Made by a program: the position numbers and the translations under genes. 64,000 nt of DNA from Pollenia angustigena. Its lineage: Eukaryota > Arthropoda > Insecta > Diptera > Polleniidae. Below the pieces are notes generated by a model. That model did no database searches. It was not told the origin of the DNA and was given only the letters and a program-made list of their open reading frames with translations. The stretch spans positions 195,256,208 through 195,320,207 of the forward strand of contig OV884058.1 in assembly GCA_930367215.1 (NCBI GenBank), in the 5' to 3' direction. Positions 49,931 through 60,900 of the stretch are shown in pieces; within the stretch, counting starts at the first letter, position 1, and every line of letters starts with the position of its first letter.

Positions 49931-50204
49931 TTTCCGAGAGCCTGAAAAAATTTTACACAATTTTTGTAAATATTTTTTTCAATTATAATTGAATTGTTTT
50001 AGGAATTTAATTAAAGTTTACCCCAAATTTGTTAGAAGAATATTATGTAAAAACTTCTGCAAAACTTGTGTGTTCTACACAAAAAAAAATGTTAAACAGA
50101 ATTGTCAAAAATACTGGGAATTTTATTATGTTGCTAAATAACCTGATGTTTTTATGACATTTTATTAATGTAAAAGAAAATGCTGCCAGACTGCTAGCTA
50201 CCAA

Positions 50205-50361
50205 AGCGTTTACATTTTCCAGTACTGGCAAGACAGTGAGCATATACATATTAGTTGGCAAAACAATGCAAAAACAAAATAGCTGTAAAAGTGTTTATGT
50301 ATTAGTGAAAAAGTTTGAATGAATTGCTACTGTCTTGCCAGTACTGGCAAATGTAAACGCT
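50205..50361. mobile_element. MITE with AGCGTTTACATTTTCCAGTA ends
   Basis: AGCGTTTACATTTTCCAGTA then CTGGCAAGACAGT on the left is inverse to ACTGTCTTGCCAGTACTGGC then AAATGTAAACGCT on the right, about 33 bp with one mismatch. It is 157 bp. No clear flanking duplication. It lies 275 bp upstream of the ND-ACP ATG on the transcript side and could fall in promoter or 5' UTR DNA. An ACCAAGGTATATTTA motif of the 14041 family follows near 50383. Confidence 0.7.
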
Positions 50362-51572
50362 ATGTTAAGCATAGTACGTACACCAAGGTATATTTATAGC
50401 GGGAAGCCGCGAGATTACAACAATTGTACAATAAAACCAGTGATGTCAATTATGATTGTGTTGGTGAGATTACTCCTATCTCTTACATGCCCAGCGGGCG
50501 AAATATGCGGTTGCGAGGGCTATTGCGAGGCCTTATTAAAGACCTTTTCTAAGGGTCATATATGTTCGATTAAATTGTTGGGAATCAGGTAAGGTATTAA
50601 AACTTACAAAACATTTTCATGAAAGGGCGATGCAAACACCAGGGCCAGCATTATGCGAGGAAATATAGTTCATGCTTTCCATTCATTTTTCATCAGACCA
50701 TTTAAAGTTAACTTACATTTATTGCTATGAAGACTTAAAAGCAATAAATAATAATACAATTATCGAAAAATGTTGAGTTATGGACAGACACAATCAGTTA
50801 TTATTTAAATAAATTTAATTTGGAACCTCAGAAACTTTGCTTATTTTTTGGAAAAATTGCGCAGTTCACAATATTTGAAGTCTTTTTACAACCTAATACA
50901 ATTCTTTCCAATATTTTTCGTTTTTTGCTCAACATACCTTTGCGAATTCTAACAATGAAAATTCATTTGCTCATACTAATGCAAATATTAAGTTTTAAAA
51001 TATTCTGTAAGTATTTACCACCATTATAAAAAGAGAAGATTTTACTAGCCTATAATAAATACTTTTATTTACCAATAATATCTTCTAAATTTATATTGCA
51101 GTTTCGTAACAACAAAACATTTTTTAGGTTTGCGGATGTTAATTTATTGCGTTGTTTTGAGCAAATGTATTTCAAATCGGAAAATATTTGTTCGCAAAGA
51201 TATGTTGAGGAGAAAAGCGACAAACATTTGAAGGAATTTTTTTTTAATATAGGATATAGCGCCCCGTCTAAATTTGTCCAGAACTTAATAATATTTTCCC
51301 TGTCTGGAGGATTAATTTCGCTCCTAAGTATGATTAGTTCCGACTGGATGCTAAATTCATAACTCGCAATGTCGCACTTAAAGGGATTTTGGAATATGTT
51401 AAGTAGTGGTTTATATCCTCAAAATCTTGAAAACGATCTTGAAAGTTGTAAAAAAGGTTTTCAAAAATTGCCAAATACTCAGATTTTTCAAATATTTCTC
51501 CTTGTCATAAATAAGCAAAGTTTTAGGAAAGTTGGAAAAATCTTCATTATTTGTTTCATTTGTTAATAAAAA

Positions 51573-51986
51573 TAATTTGGTTTTAAAATTAAAAACAATC
51601 GTATATATGTCACTTAAATTGTTTCCCTTTCCTTGTAGTTCCAAATTTAGCTCATTTAAAATACTGCTTGTATCCGCCAGAAACGCAAGGTCTAAAATGA
51701 ACTCATAATCATTCAACTATATTAATTCACATTCGTCTAAATTTTCAGTTTCCCAAAAACGCAACACCTCTTTTCTAAGATCGAATAACCTGTTTAGACA
51801 ATCACCCCGACTAAGCCAACGAACTTCCGTAAACATTTTTAAGTCGTGGTGATTGCCGTTTACGTTTTTAAGAAAACTTACAAATTTTCTGTGCGTTAAT
51901 GAATGATGACCCCCCCGTATTCTATTGATTATCCGCTCTGCAGTCTTAATAGCGGCATGATCACTTATAAATTTTGAGGCAAGCAT
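51573..51986 (-). repeat. 414-bp hAT segment, copy 1
   Basis: It begins TAATTTGGTTTTAAAATT and ends GAGGCAAGCAT. Identical segments are at 57463-57876 and 63353-63766, exactly 5890 and 11780 bp away. Only this copy has A at 51719, which makes a stop (TAG) where the other two have a Gln codon. Its left side continues into the hAT 3' region and its right side meets the 3' end of LINE 1. Confidence 0.92.
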
Positions 51987-52100
51987 AGGTTAGGTTAGGT
52001 TAAATGGGTAGCCGTCACGAAGACGACTCACTTGGGTCCTTATAGCGGTCCCTTTGTGATACCCCTAGCCAGTGACAAGGGTCAGCCAGTATCCACCAGA

Positions 52101-55100
52101 CTATTCCCCAGAGGTCACCGCAGTCTCGAACCACCCCGATTCCCTGCAGAACAGGGAGATCGATTTCAGTCCCGCATTGGACAAATCGTCCAGACATGGC
52201 AATTCCGGTCTCCCAAAATGCCTCAACCTAACGCCCGCCAGACCGGGGCATTGACAGAGGAAGTGAAACACCGTCTCCTCCTCCTCCTCATCATGACAAC
52301 TCCTGCAGTAGTCATTATACTCAAGACCCATCCTCCTAGCATGAGTCCCTATCACCCAGTGACCCGTGATAACCGATATCACTGTCCTTATCCGGTCCCT
52401 GCCGAGACCGAGTAGTACGCGCGTTTTCGCCGCGTCATAGCCAGGCCATAGAGTCCTGGCCATCAAACAGGTATGCTCGCCCTGCCATCTCCCCTGAGCC
52501 CTTCTGTACGACTCCCGTCTGATGAGAGTCCTGCAGCGGGCCATTGAAGTGCCAATTAGACCGTCGACGAACATGTCGTCCAAGAGACAGCCTTGTTTGG
52601 CCAGACTGTCCGCAGTATGGTTGCCCAGGAGCCCACTGTGTCCTGGTACCCATGTCAGCGTTACACTGGAATGTTTCGCGATCTCATTTAGAGACATCCG
52701 GCATTCCACTGTCAACATAGATGTCGTAAAGACACCAGCCAGAGCTGCAATGGCAGCCTTGCTGTCCGTAAATATACATATATCCCTCGATATACGATAG
52801 TACTTCAGCCAGTTTGCCGCCCGCTTTATGGCAGAGATTTCCGCCTGCAGCACACTACTGCCATCTGGCAGCCTAAAAGAGACCCTGATGTCCAATTCTT
52901 CGATGAAGAAACCTCCACCCACTCTGTCGCCCATCCTGGAACCATCGGTGTAGACCCGCAGGGTCGGCTCCAGAGATCGCGTATTATCGAGCAGCTCATC
53001 ATAGCTACCATGATGAACCGTGAACAAAGCACCGAAAAAGGGTTCCGGAGTGCAATAGTCCAGCCCCGCCAGGTCGTATGACGCGTGAAGCGTGACCCTG
53101 GCATGACCATAGTTCCGCGTAGACCACAGGCCCACCGCCCCCAGTCTCATAGCGGAAGTCAAGGCCTGTTGTTCGGCCATGATATCAATCGGCAACCAGT
53201 CTAGCATAGTAAACAGTGCCTTCGTCGGTGTCGAGCGGAGTGATCCCGTGATCATCAGCGCAGCCAACCTATATACTTTCTCAAGCATCCTGCAGTACCG
53301 TCCCCTTTCCACGGCAGGCCACCACACTATGACCCCATAGAAGAGAATCGGTTTTACCACCGCTTCAAAGATCCATTCGACACCCCTGGGGCCCAGGCCC
53401 CAGCTCCTGCCCAAGGATCTCTTGCAGGTGTATAAGGCCACAATAGCCCTATCAACCCTCGTCCGAACGTTGAGTTCCCATGATAGTTTGCTATCGAGAA
53501 TTACGCCCAAATATTTGGCACTGTTCGAGAGCCTCAGCTCCGTGCCGTTTAGCCTAGGAAGCCTAAAGTTGCCAACCTTGTACTTCCTGGTAAAGAGTAC
53601 CAACTCAGTTTTCTGTGGATTGACACCAAGTCCACAGGAAATGCTCCAAGAGCTTAGAATCTGCAATGCAGATTCCATACAATGGGACAGTGTGTCCAGG
53701 TGTTTACCCGCGACCGCCACCGCCACGTTATCCGCATACGCGACGGTTTTTATCCCTAATCTGTCGAACCGACCCAGCAAAGTGTTCACCGTCAGGTTCC
53801 ACAGTAGAGGGGAGAGAACCCCACCTTGCGGGGTGCCCCTGTGCACAAATCTGCAAACATTAGTAGCACCCATTGTGGATTCAATGATCCTATTATCGAG
53901 TAGATTACCAATAAATCTACAAATTACATCGTCAACCCCAACCTCCCTCATCGACTCCAAGATGGAGTTGGGTTTGACATTATTGAAAGCTCCCTCAATG
54001 TCCAGAAAGGCCACAAGTGAGTATTCCCGAAATTCAAGGGATTTCTCAATGTAGCCGACCAGTGAGTGGAGCGCCGTCTCTACAGACTTGCCCTTGGTGT
54101 AGGCATGCTGCGATGAAGAGAGCAAATGTCTAGGAATAGACATCCTCAGATGAATATCAATGACCCTTTCAAGGGTCTTGAGAAGAAATGACGACAGGCT
54201 AATTGGCCTGTAGTCCTTAGGTCTGGTGTGGGATGCTTTACCTCCCTTTGGGATGAAAACAACCCTACATCTAGTCCATCGGATGGGAACGTACGAGAAT
54301 CTAATACATTCCGTATAAATAGCGGACAGCCAAGGAACCAGAAGCCCCGCGTTCTTTTGAAGGTCGGCCGGAATAATACCGTCCGGACCAGGAGCCTTAA
54401 AGGAGTCGAAGCTCCTTATCGCCCAATTGAGCCTATCATAGCACAGAGAAATGGACACGGGTCCAGGCTCTGATAGGCAGTTGATCTTCCGTGGTGTTGG
54501 AAGGGAATTTCCAGGAAAGTGCGTGTCAATTAACACCTCCAGCGTCTCCTGACTATTCGTAGTCCAGCTACCATCAGCTTTCTGAATGTAGCTAGGGACA
54601 GTCGGGCAAGAAGCCATTATTTTGCGCAACCGGTTTGTCTCAGAGGAGCCTTCCACGCCGCTGCAGAAGTTCCTCCAGGCATTCCGTTTCGCCGATCTAA
54701 CCAAATTCTTGAACCTATTCAATGCCGACTTATAATCCGCCCAGTTTCCCAGTCGTTTAGCCATATTGAATAACCTACGACAGTCTCTGCGAGACTGTGC
54801 AATCTCAGGGCTCCACCATGGTGGCTTGCCCCCCTTTTTCCTAACCACTGGCCTACAGGCCAGTGCCGTTGCCTGACGCAGTGCCCCCGATAGGAATTCC
54901 ACTGCCATTTCAGTCTCCGTAATGCCACTAATGACAGGGACTGAGCCCAGAGAATCAGCGAGTAGACTAGCCTGATAGTCCCACCTCGTTCTCCTCCTAT
55001 TCACAAAAGTACACACCCCCAAGGGGGGTGGACCTAATTGAAACTCAACATACCTGTGGTCCGAAAAAGAACAGTCATTTGAGACCGCCCAGTTACTTAT

Positions 55101-55691
55101 TAAGTCGGAGTGTTCCGAGCTGACCAATGTCACATCAAGAACCTCCTGCCTATTAGCTACAATGAACGTAGGTTCCGCGCCTATGTTTGCTATTTCCAAA
55201 TTACTGCTACAGATAAAAGAAAATAGCGACTCACCTCTAGAGTTGGTGTTGGTGCTGCCCCACGTGATGTGGTGCGCATTAGCGTCAGCACAGATAACCA
55301 CCGGGGTACCCATGGAGCCGGCTTTGGCTACCAAGCCGCGGACAAGCCCATTAGGTGGCCCATTGTCCTGGTCATGCGCCATATAGCCCGAGACGATCCA
55401 GATCGGCATGTCGCCCATCTCTAGGGCCGCTGAAGTTGTGTCTTCATCACTGAAATCAGAAAGAATGAAGATATCCAGCGTGTTTTTAGCCAAAATACAA
55501 GATCTAATTTTACCTGTTGCTTTGGCATATAGGAGCTTATAGCCCTTGAGGTTTAATCCGCAAACCCGATCCTTGTGGATCCATGGCTCTTGGATCATTA
55601 TTAGCTCCTCCTCTCTCTCTACCACCCGGAGGAGCAGTGCAGCGGATGCTGCCTTAGAGTGGTGAAGGTTTATCTGTGTCACCTTCACCAT
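52101..55691 (-). CDS. LINE copy 1 ORF2: endonuclease, RT, RNase H
   Basis: 1196 residues from the ATG at 55691, which overlaps the end of ORF1 by 38 nt. The reading frame is open further upstream, but that part is ORF1 DNA in another frame. Apurinic-type endonuclease: Glu35 in IQEPW, Asp136 and Asn138 in ADANAHH, Asp211-His212 in SDH. RT: KAPGPDG (432-438), Asp564 in FLDIEGAF, TPQGGVLSPLL (620-630), and the active site YADN (652-655), where YADD is expected. RNase H: Asp916 in YTDGS, Glu951, Asp976 and Asp1028. A CX2CX10HX4C finger spans 1129-1148. No stops. The loss of the second catalytic Asp should abolish polymerase activity. Confidence 0.92.
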   Translation of the reverse strand: MVKVTQINLHHSKAASAALLLRVVEREEELIMIQEPWIHKDRVCGLNLKGYKLLYAKATGKIRSCILAKNTLDIFILSDFSDEDTTSAALEMGDMPIWIVSGYMAHDQDNGPPNGLVRGLVAKAGSMGTPVVICADANAHHITWGSTNTNSRGESLFSFICSSNLEIANIGAEPTFIVANRQEVLDVTLVSSEHSDLISNWAVSNDCSFSDHRYVEFQLGPPPLGVCTFVNRRRTRWDYQASLLADSLGSVPVISGITETEMAVEFLSGALRQATALACRPVVRKKGGKPPWWSPEIAQSRRDCRRLFNMAKRLGNWADYKSALNRFKNLVRSAKRNAWRNFCSGVEGSSETNRLRKIMASCPTVPSYIQKADGSWTTNSQETLEVLIDTHFPGNSLPTPRKINCLSEPGPVSISLCYDRLNWAIRSFDSFKAPGPDGIIPADLQKNAGLLVPWLSAIYTECIRFSYVPIRWTRCRVVFIPKGGKASHTRPKDYRPISLSSFLLKTLERVIDIHLRMSIPRHLLSSSQHAYTKGKSVETALHSLVGYIEKSLEFREYSLVAFLDIEGAFNNVKPNSILESMREVGVDDVICRFIGNLLDNRIIESTMGATNVCRFVHRGTPQGGVLSPLLWNLTVNTLLGRFDRLGIKTVAYADNVAVAVAGKHLDTLSHCMESALQILSSWSISCGLGVNPQKTELVLFTRKYKVGNFRLPRLNGTELRLSNSAKYLGVILDSKLSWELNVRTRVDRAIVALYTCKRSLGRSWGLGPRGVEWIFEAVVKPILFYGVIVWWPAVERGRYCRMLEKVYRLAALMITGSLRSTPTKALFTMLDWLPIDIMAEQQALTSAMRLGAVGLWSTRNYGHARVTLHASYDLAGLDYCTPEPFFGALFTVHHGSYDELLDNTRSLEPTLRVYTDGSRMGDRVGGGFFIEELDIRVSFRLPDGSSVLQAEISAIKRAANWLKYYRISRDICIFTDSKAAIAALAGVFTTSMLTVECRMSLNEIAKHSSVTLTWVPGHSGLLGNHTADSLAKQGCLLDDMFVDGLIGTSMARCRTLIRRESYRRAQGRWQGEHTCLMARTLWPGYDAAKTRVLLGLGRDRIRTVISVITGHWVIGTHARRMGLEYNDYCRSCHDEEEEETVFHFLCQCPGLAGVRLRHFGRPELPCLDDLSNAGLKSISLFCRESGWFETAVTSGE

Positions 55692-57117
55692 GTCCAGTAT
55701 TAACGACCGTGACATTGGCGTCCTCCTGATCTGATTCCAGGAGGGCGTCCTCATCAGCCAATTCACCCATGCGTTCAAAGAGGTCACCCAGCATGTCAGA
55801 GACGGACGGGGTGTCTTCTTTGTCACATGAATGAACGGAAGCGTCATTCGTGCAGTCCGCAGACTGCGTAGGCTCCACAACCTTCGGAGCGGGATCGCCC
55901 TTGTCATCACCTCGGTAGACACGGAGCAAGATGGTACTGAAACCATAGTAAATCTTGCCCTGTTTCTCCCTCAGTGGCTTCAAGGAGTCCTGATTCAGGA
56001 CTACGATCGCCGTTCTTGAGGATCCTTCAGCTGCTGAAACCTTGACAACTTTCCAGTTATGAGTGGGAAGTTGGGGGTTGCAGCACTGAATAATCTTCAA
56101 GATTTCCTCCGGTGCAGAGGGTTCCGCTGGGATGGTGACGATGGATCTAGGTCTCCGTGGTATCTCACTCATCAAAACCACGTCGAGCCTAGCACCTTCC
56201 CATATTTCGCCAATCGCTCCAATGGCAAGCTTCAGCAGAAGTGCAGAGCGCTCGTCCACACACGCCATCAGCTTAACGTGACCCTGGTACCAGCCAGCAT
56301 CGTCGCATTGCGGGGGTGCTCCTGGATTCTCACTAAGGATCTTCCAAAAGACACCCATCATTTGCTGCTTCACCAAGTCCCACCTAGAGTGGGAGATGGA
56401 TCCATCAGCAGCACTTCTGTCTATAATAGCCCTAACAAGATGGTCTTTCGCCACCTCGCTGTAGGACCTATTAGTCGACTTTGGTGCGTACTTGGGACGT
56501 TTTGTCCCTGGTTGCTGTCTAACGGCTGTCGCTTCTTCCTCCGAACGTTGCCGTTTAGGCATTGCCTTTGCAGGGGCGGGAGGTGAAACGCTTTGAAGCC
56601 CAGCAGTAAGGGCCTTAGCCCATGCCAATGAAGCTTCCTGTTCTGCAGAAAGCTCATTGGCATCTTTGGAGCCGAATAGCTCGATAACACGCAAGGCAGC
56701 TCGCCTTGAGTTAGATGCCCTCTTAGAAGGATTTTTATGCCGAGGTGTCTTCTTAGTGACGCCGGACTTGGCGGGGGGAGGTGCAGAAGTGGGACAGGAT
56801 GTAATCATCTCCGTCCCTCTTTGCACAATAGGCATATGGGAGGCTGCTTTGTTGGACGACTTTGTCATTTCCAACTTTGCAGTACCCGAAGCATGGGCTT
56901 TATCCGCTCTGGCGGAAAGGGCTGATGCGGCTTTTGATGTACTTGGCGCGAAAGACAGAGGTACATCGCCGCTGTTAGGTGTCGAGGCTGATACAGCCAC
57001 CGACGGGATCGTCTTCGTCTCATTGTCCTTATCATTGGTCCTTTTCGTGTCCTGTTCCGTGCCATTGTTAGTTTGTTGTTTGTTTTGTTTTTGATATGTT
57101 TTAAAAGGAGTTGTCAT
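55654..57117 (-). CDS. LINE copy 1 ORF1 (nucleic-acid-binding protein)
   Basis: 487 residues if it starts at the first ATG (57117); the frame is open 45 nt further up but from GTG. The first 210 residues are basic and rich in Ser, Thr, Lys and Pro. About residues 215-405 form a folded region (AKDHLVRAIIDRSAADGSIS, then MACVDERSALLLKLAIGAIG) that resembles the DUF4780 domain common in ORF1 of insect LINEs. The tail is acidic. No CCHC knuckles are seen. ORF2 begins in the last 38 nt, in another frame. Confidence 0.85.
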   Translation of the reverse strand: MTTPFKTYQKQNKQQTNNGTEQDTKRTNDKDNETKTIPSVAVSASTPNSGDVPLSFAPSTSKAASALSARADKAHASGTAKLEMTKSSNKAASHMPIVQRGTEMITSCPTSAPPPAKSGVTKKTPRHKNPSKRASNSRRAALRVIELFGSKDANELSAEQEASLAWAKALTAGLQSVSPPAPAKAMPKRQRSEEEATAVRQQPGTKRPKYAPKSTNRSYSEVAKDHLVRAIIDRSAADGSISHSRWDLVKQQMMGVFWKILSENPGAPPQCDDAGWYQGHVKLMACVDERSALLLKLAIGAIGEIWEGARLDVVLMSEIPRRPRSIVTIPAEPSAPEEILKIIQCCNPQLPTHNWKVVKVSAAEGSSRTAIVVLNQDSLKPLREKQGKIYYGFSTILLRVYRGDDKGDPAPKVVEPTQSADCTNDASVHSCDKEDTPSVSDMLGDLFERMGELADEDALLESDQEDANVTVVNTGHGEGDTDKPSPL

Positions 57118-57462
57118 TTTGTTTTTGGTCCCACGAGTGTAGGGGATCTGGAGGTCCGCCACGTCATAGCCCCCGATAACGCGGTAAGGGCGTAGTCTAT
57201 TTGCTGAGGTGCCCAGGTATCAGCAAAGCTCCGTGATAATACAGTCGGTAACCCCTGACTGCAAACCAACCGATAGGCACGGGTCGCATAACACCTCGGT
57301 TTAGGGGATGGATAACCTTTCGTTGCCAAGGCCTTTAAGTTCACTGCCCTCATCTCGGGAATCACCAGATGCTGGCAAAATGCCCGGATCAAGACACGAA
57401 CCACAGCCAAGACGTAAGCCACCACATCGCTTCAAGATTGTTATCCATAATAGTGGTGGAAT

Positions 57463-57876
57463 TAATTTGGTTTTAAAATTAAAAACAATCGTATATATGT
57501 CACTTAAATTGTTTCCCTTTCCTTGTAGTTCCAAATTTAGCTCATTTAAAATACTGCTTGTATCCGCCAGAAACGCAAGGTCTAAAATGAACTCATAATC
57601 ATTCAACTGTATTAATTCACATTCGTCTAAATTTTCAGTTTCCCAAAAACGCAACACCTCTTTTCTAAGATCGAATAACCTGTTTAGACAATCACCCCGA
57701 CTAAGCCAACGAACTTCCGTAAACATTTTTAAGTCGTGGTGATTGCCGTTTACGTTTTTAAGAAAACTTACAAATTTTCTGTGCGTTAATGAATGATGAC
57801 CCCCCCGTATTCTATTGATTATCCGCTCTGCAGTCTTAATAGCGGCATGATCACTTATAAATTTTGAGGCAAGCAT
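57463..57876 (-). repeat. 414-bp hAT segment, copy 2 (between the LINEs)
   Basis: It is the whole interval between the 5' end of LINE 1 and the 3' end of LINE 2, and equals the segments at 51573 and 63353. It carries G at 57609, like copy 3, so the hAT frame (with LIQLNDYEF) is open across it. On the LINE 1 side the frame runs on into LINE 5' UTR, giving a spurious 191-codon ORF. Confidence 0.92.
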
Positions 57877-57990
57877 AGGTTAGGTTAGGTTAAATGGGTA
57901 GCCGTCACGAAGACGACTCACTTGGGTCCTTATAGCGGTCCCTTTGTGATACCCCTAGCCAGTGACAAGGGCCAGCCAGTATCCACCAGA

Positions 57991-60900
57991 CTATTCCCCA
58001 GAGGTCACCGCAGTCTCGAACCACCCCGATTCCCTGCAGAACAGGGAGATCGATTTCAGTCCCGCATTGGACAAATCGTCCAGACATGGCAATTCCGGTC
58101 TCCCAAAATGCCTCAACCTAACGCCCGCCAGACCGGGGCATTGACAGAGGAAGTGAAACACCGTCTCCTCCTCCTCCTCATCATGACAACTCCTGCAGTA
58201 GTCATTATACTCAAGACCCATCCTCCTAGCATGAGTCCCTATCACCCAGTGACCCGTGATAACCGATATCACTGTCCTTATCCGGTCCCTGCCGAGACCG
58301 AGTAGTACGCGCGTTTTCGCCGCGTCATAGCCAGGCCATAGAGTCCTGGCCATCAAACAGGTATGCTCGCCCTGCCATCTCCCCTGAGCCCTTCTGTACG
58401 ACTCCCGTCTGATGAGAGTCCTGCAGCGGGCCATTGAAGTGCCAATTAGACCGTCGACGAACATGTCGTCCAAGAGACAGCCTTGTTTGGCCAGACTGTC
58501 CGCAGTATGGTTGCCCAGGAGCCCACTGTGTCCTGGTACCCATGTCAGCGTTACACTGGAATGTTTCGCGATCTCATTTAGAGACATCCGGCATTCCACT
58601 GTCAACATAGATGTCGTAAAGACACCAGCCAGAGCTGCAATGGCAGCCTTGCTGTCCGTAAATATACATATATCCCTCGATATACGATAGTACTTCAGCC
58701 AGTTTGCCGCCCGCTTTATGGCAGAGATTTCCGCCTGCAGCACACTACTGCCATCTGGCAGCCTAAAAGAGACCCTGATGTCCAATTCTTCGATGAAGAA
58801 ACCTCCACCCACTCTGTCGCCCATCCTGGAACCATCGGTGTAGACCCGCAGGGTCGGCTCCAGAGATCGCGTATTATCGAGCAGCTCATCATAGCTACCA
58901 TGATGAACCGTGAACAAAGCACCGAAAAAGGGTTCCGGAGTGCAATAGTCCAGCCCCGCCAGGTCGTATGACGCGTGAAGCGTGACCCTGGCATGACCAT
59001 AGTTCCGCGTAGACCACAGGCCCACCGCCCCCAGTCTCATAGCGGAAGTCAAGGCCTGTTGTTCGGCCATGATATCAATCGGCAACCAGTCTAGCATAGT
59101 AAACAGTGCCTTCGTCGGTGTCGAGCGGAGTGATCCCGTGATCATCAGCGCAGCCAACCTATATACTTTCTCAAGCATCCTGCAGTACCGTCCCCTTTCC
59201 ACGGCAGGCCACCACACTATGACCCCATAGAAGAGAATCGGTTTTACCACCGCTTCAAAGATCCATTCGACACCCCTGGGGCCCAGGCCCCAGCTCCTGC
59301 CCAAGGATCTCTTGCAGGTGTATAAGGCCACAATAGCCCTATCAACCCTCGTCCGAACGTTGAGTTCCCATGATAGTTTGCTATCGAGAATTACGCCCAA
59401 ATATTTGGCACTGTTCGAGAGCCTCAGCTCCGTGCCGTTTAGCCTAGGAAGCCTAAAGTTGCCAACCTTGTACTTCCTGGTAAAGAGTACCAACTCAGTT
59501 TTCTGTGGATTGACACCAAGTCCACAGGAAATGCTCCAAGAGCTTAGAATCTGCAATGCAGATTCCATACAATGGGACAGTGTGTCCAGGTGTTTACCCG
59601 CGACCGCCACCGCCACGTCATCCGCATACGCGACGGTTTTTATCCCTAATCTGTCGAACCGACCCAGCAAAGTGTTCACCGTCAGGTTCCACAGTAGAGG
59701 GGAGAGAACCCCACCTTGCGGGGTGCCCCTGTGCACAAATCTGCAAACATTAGTAGCACCCATTGTGGATTCAATGATCCTATTATCGAGTAGATTACCA
59801 ATAAATCTACAAATTACATCGTCAACCCCAACCTCCCTCATCGACTCCAAGATGGAGTTGGGTTTGACATTATTGAAAGCTCCCTCAATGTCCAGAAAGG
59901 CCACAAGTGAGTATTCCCGAAATTCAAGGGATTTCTCAATGTAGCCGACCAGTGAGTGGAGCGCCGTCTCTACAGACTTGCCCTTGGTGTAGGCATGCTG
60001 CGATGAAGAGAGCAAATGTCTAGGAATAGACATCCTCAGATGAATATCAATGACCCTTTCAAGGGTCTTGAGAAGAAATGACGACAGGCTAATTGGCCTG
60101 TAGTCCTTAGGTCTGGTGTGGGATGCTTTACCTCCCTTTGGGATGAAAACAACCCTACATCTAGTCCATCGGATGGGAACGTACGAGAATCTAATACATT
60201 CCGTATAAATAGCGGACAGCCAAGGAACCAGAAGCCCCGCGTTCTTTTGAAGGTCGGCCGGAATAATACCGTCCGGACCAGGAGCCTTAAAGGAGTCGAA
60301 GCTCCTTATCGCCCAATTGAGCCTATCATAGCACAGAGAAATGGACACGGGTCCAGGCTCTGATAGGCAGTTGATCTTCCGTGGTGTTGGAAGGGAATTT
60401 TCAGGAAAGTGCGTGTCAATTAACACCTCCAGCGTCTCCTGACTATTCGTAGTCCAGCTACCATCAGCTTTCTGAATGTAGCTAGGGACAGTCGGGCAAG
60501 AAGCCATTATTTTGCGCAACCGGTTTGTCTCAGAGGAGCCTTCCACGCCGCTGCAGAAGTTCCTCCAGGCATTCCGTTTCGCCGATCTAACCAAATTCTT
60601 GAACCTATTCAATGCCGACTTATAATCCGCCCAGTTTCCCAGTCGTTTAGCCATATTGAATAACCTACGACAGTCTCTGCGAGACTGTGCAATCTCAGGG
60701 CTCCACCATGGTGGCTTGCCCCCCTTTTTCCTAACCACTGGCCTACAGGCCAGTGCCGTTGCCTGACGCAGTGCCCCCGATAGGAATTCCACTGCCATTT
60801 CAGTCTCCGTAATGCCACTAATGACAGGGACTGAGCCCAGAGAATCAGCGAGTAGACTAGCCTGATAGTCCCACCTCGTTCTCCTCCTATTCACAAAAGT

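Larger units (their letters stand above)
51987..57462 (-). mobile_element. Full-length LINE (R1/LOA-like), copy 1
   Basis: It is 5476 bp from the 5' end at 57462 to a 3' tail reading AACCTAACCTAACCT at 51987. It has a 5' UTR of about 345 bp, ORF1, ORF2 and a 3' UTR of about 114 bp. It is much GC-richer than the surroundings. The endonuclease, RT and RNase H in ORF2, with an ORF1 lacking an obvious CCHC knuckle, fit the R1/LOA/I group; LOA is my best guess. The RT active site carries a D-to-N change, so this copy is probably inactive. Confidence 0.9.

Noticed and set aside
55692..55946. Upstream extension of LINE ORF2 (85 extra codons)
   Set aside because: It lies in ORF1 DNA in another frame and has no domain; the ATG at 55691 fits the short ORF1/ORF2 overlap.
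57301..57876. 191-codon ORF joining hAT protein to further sequence (and the 223-codon equivalent at 63191-63862)
   Set aside because: The C-terminal part is LINE 5' UTR read by chance across the insertion junction; it is not a fusion gene.
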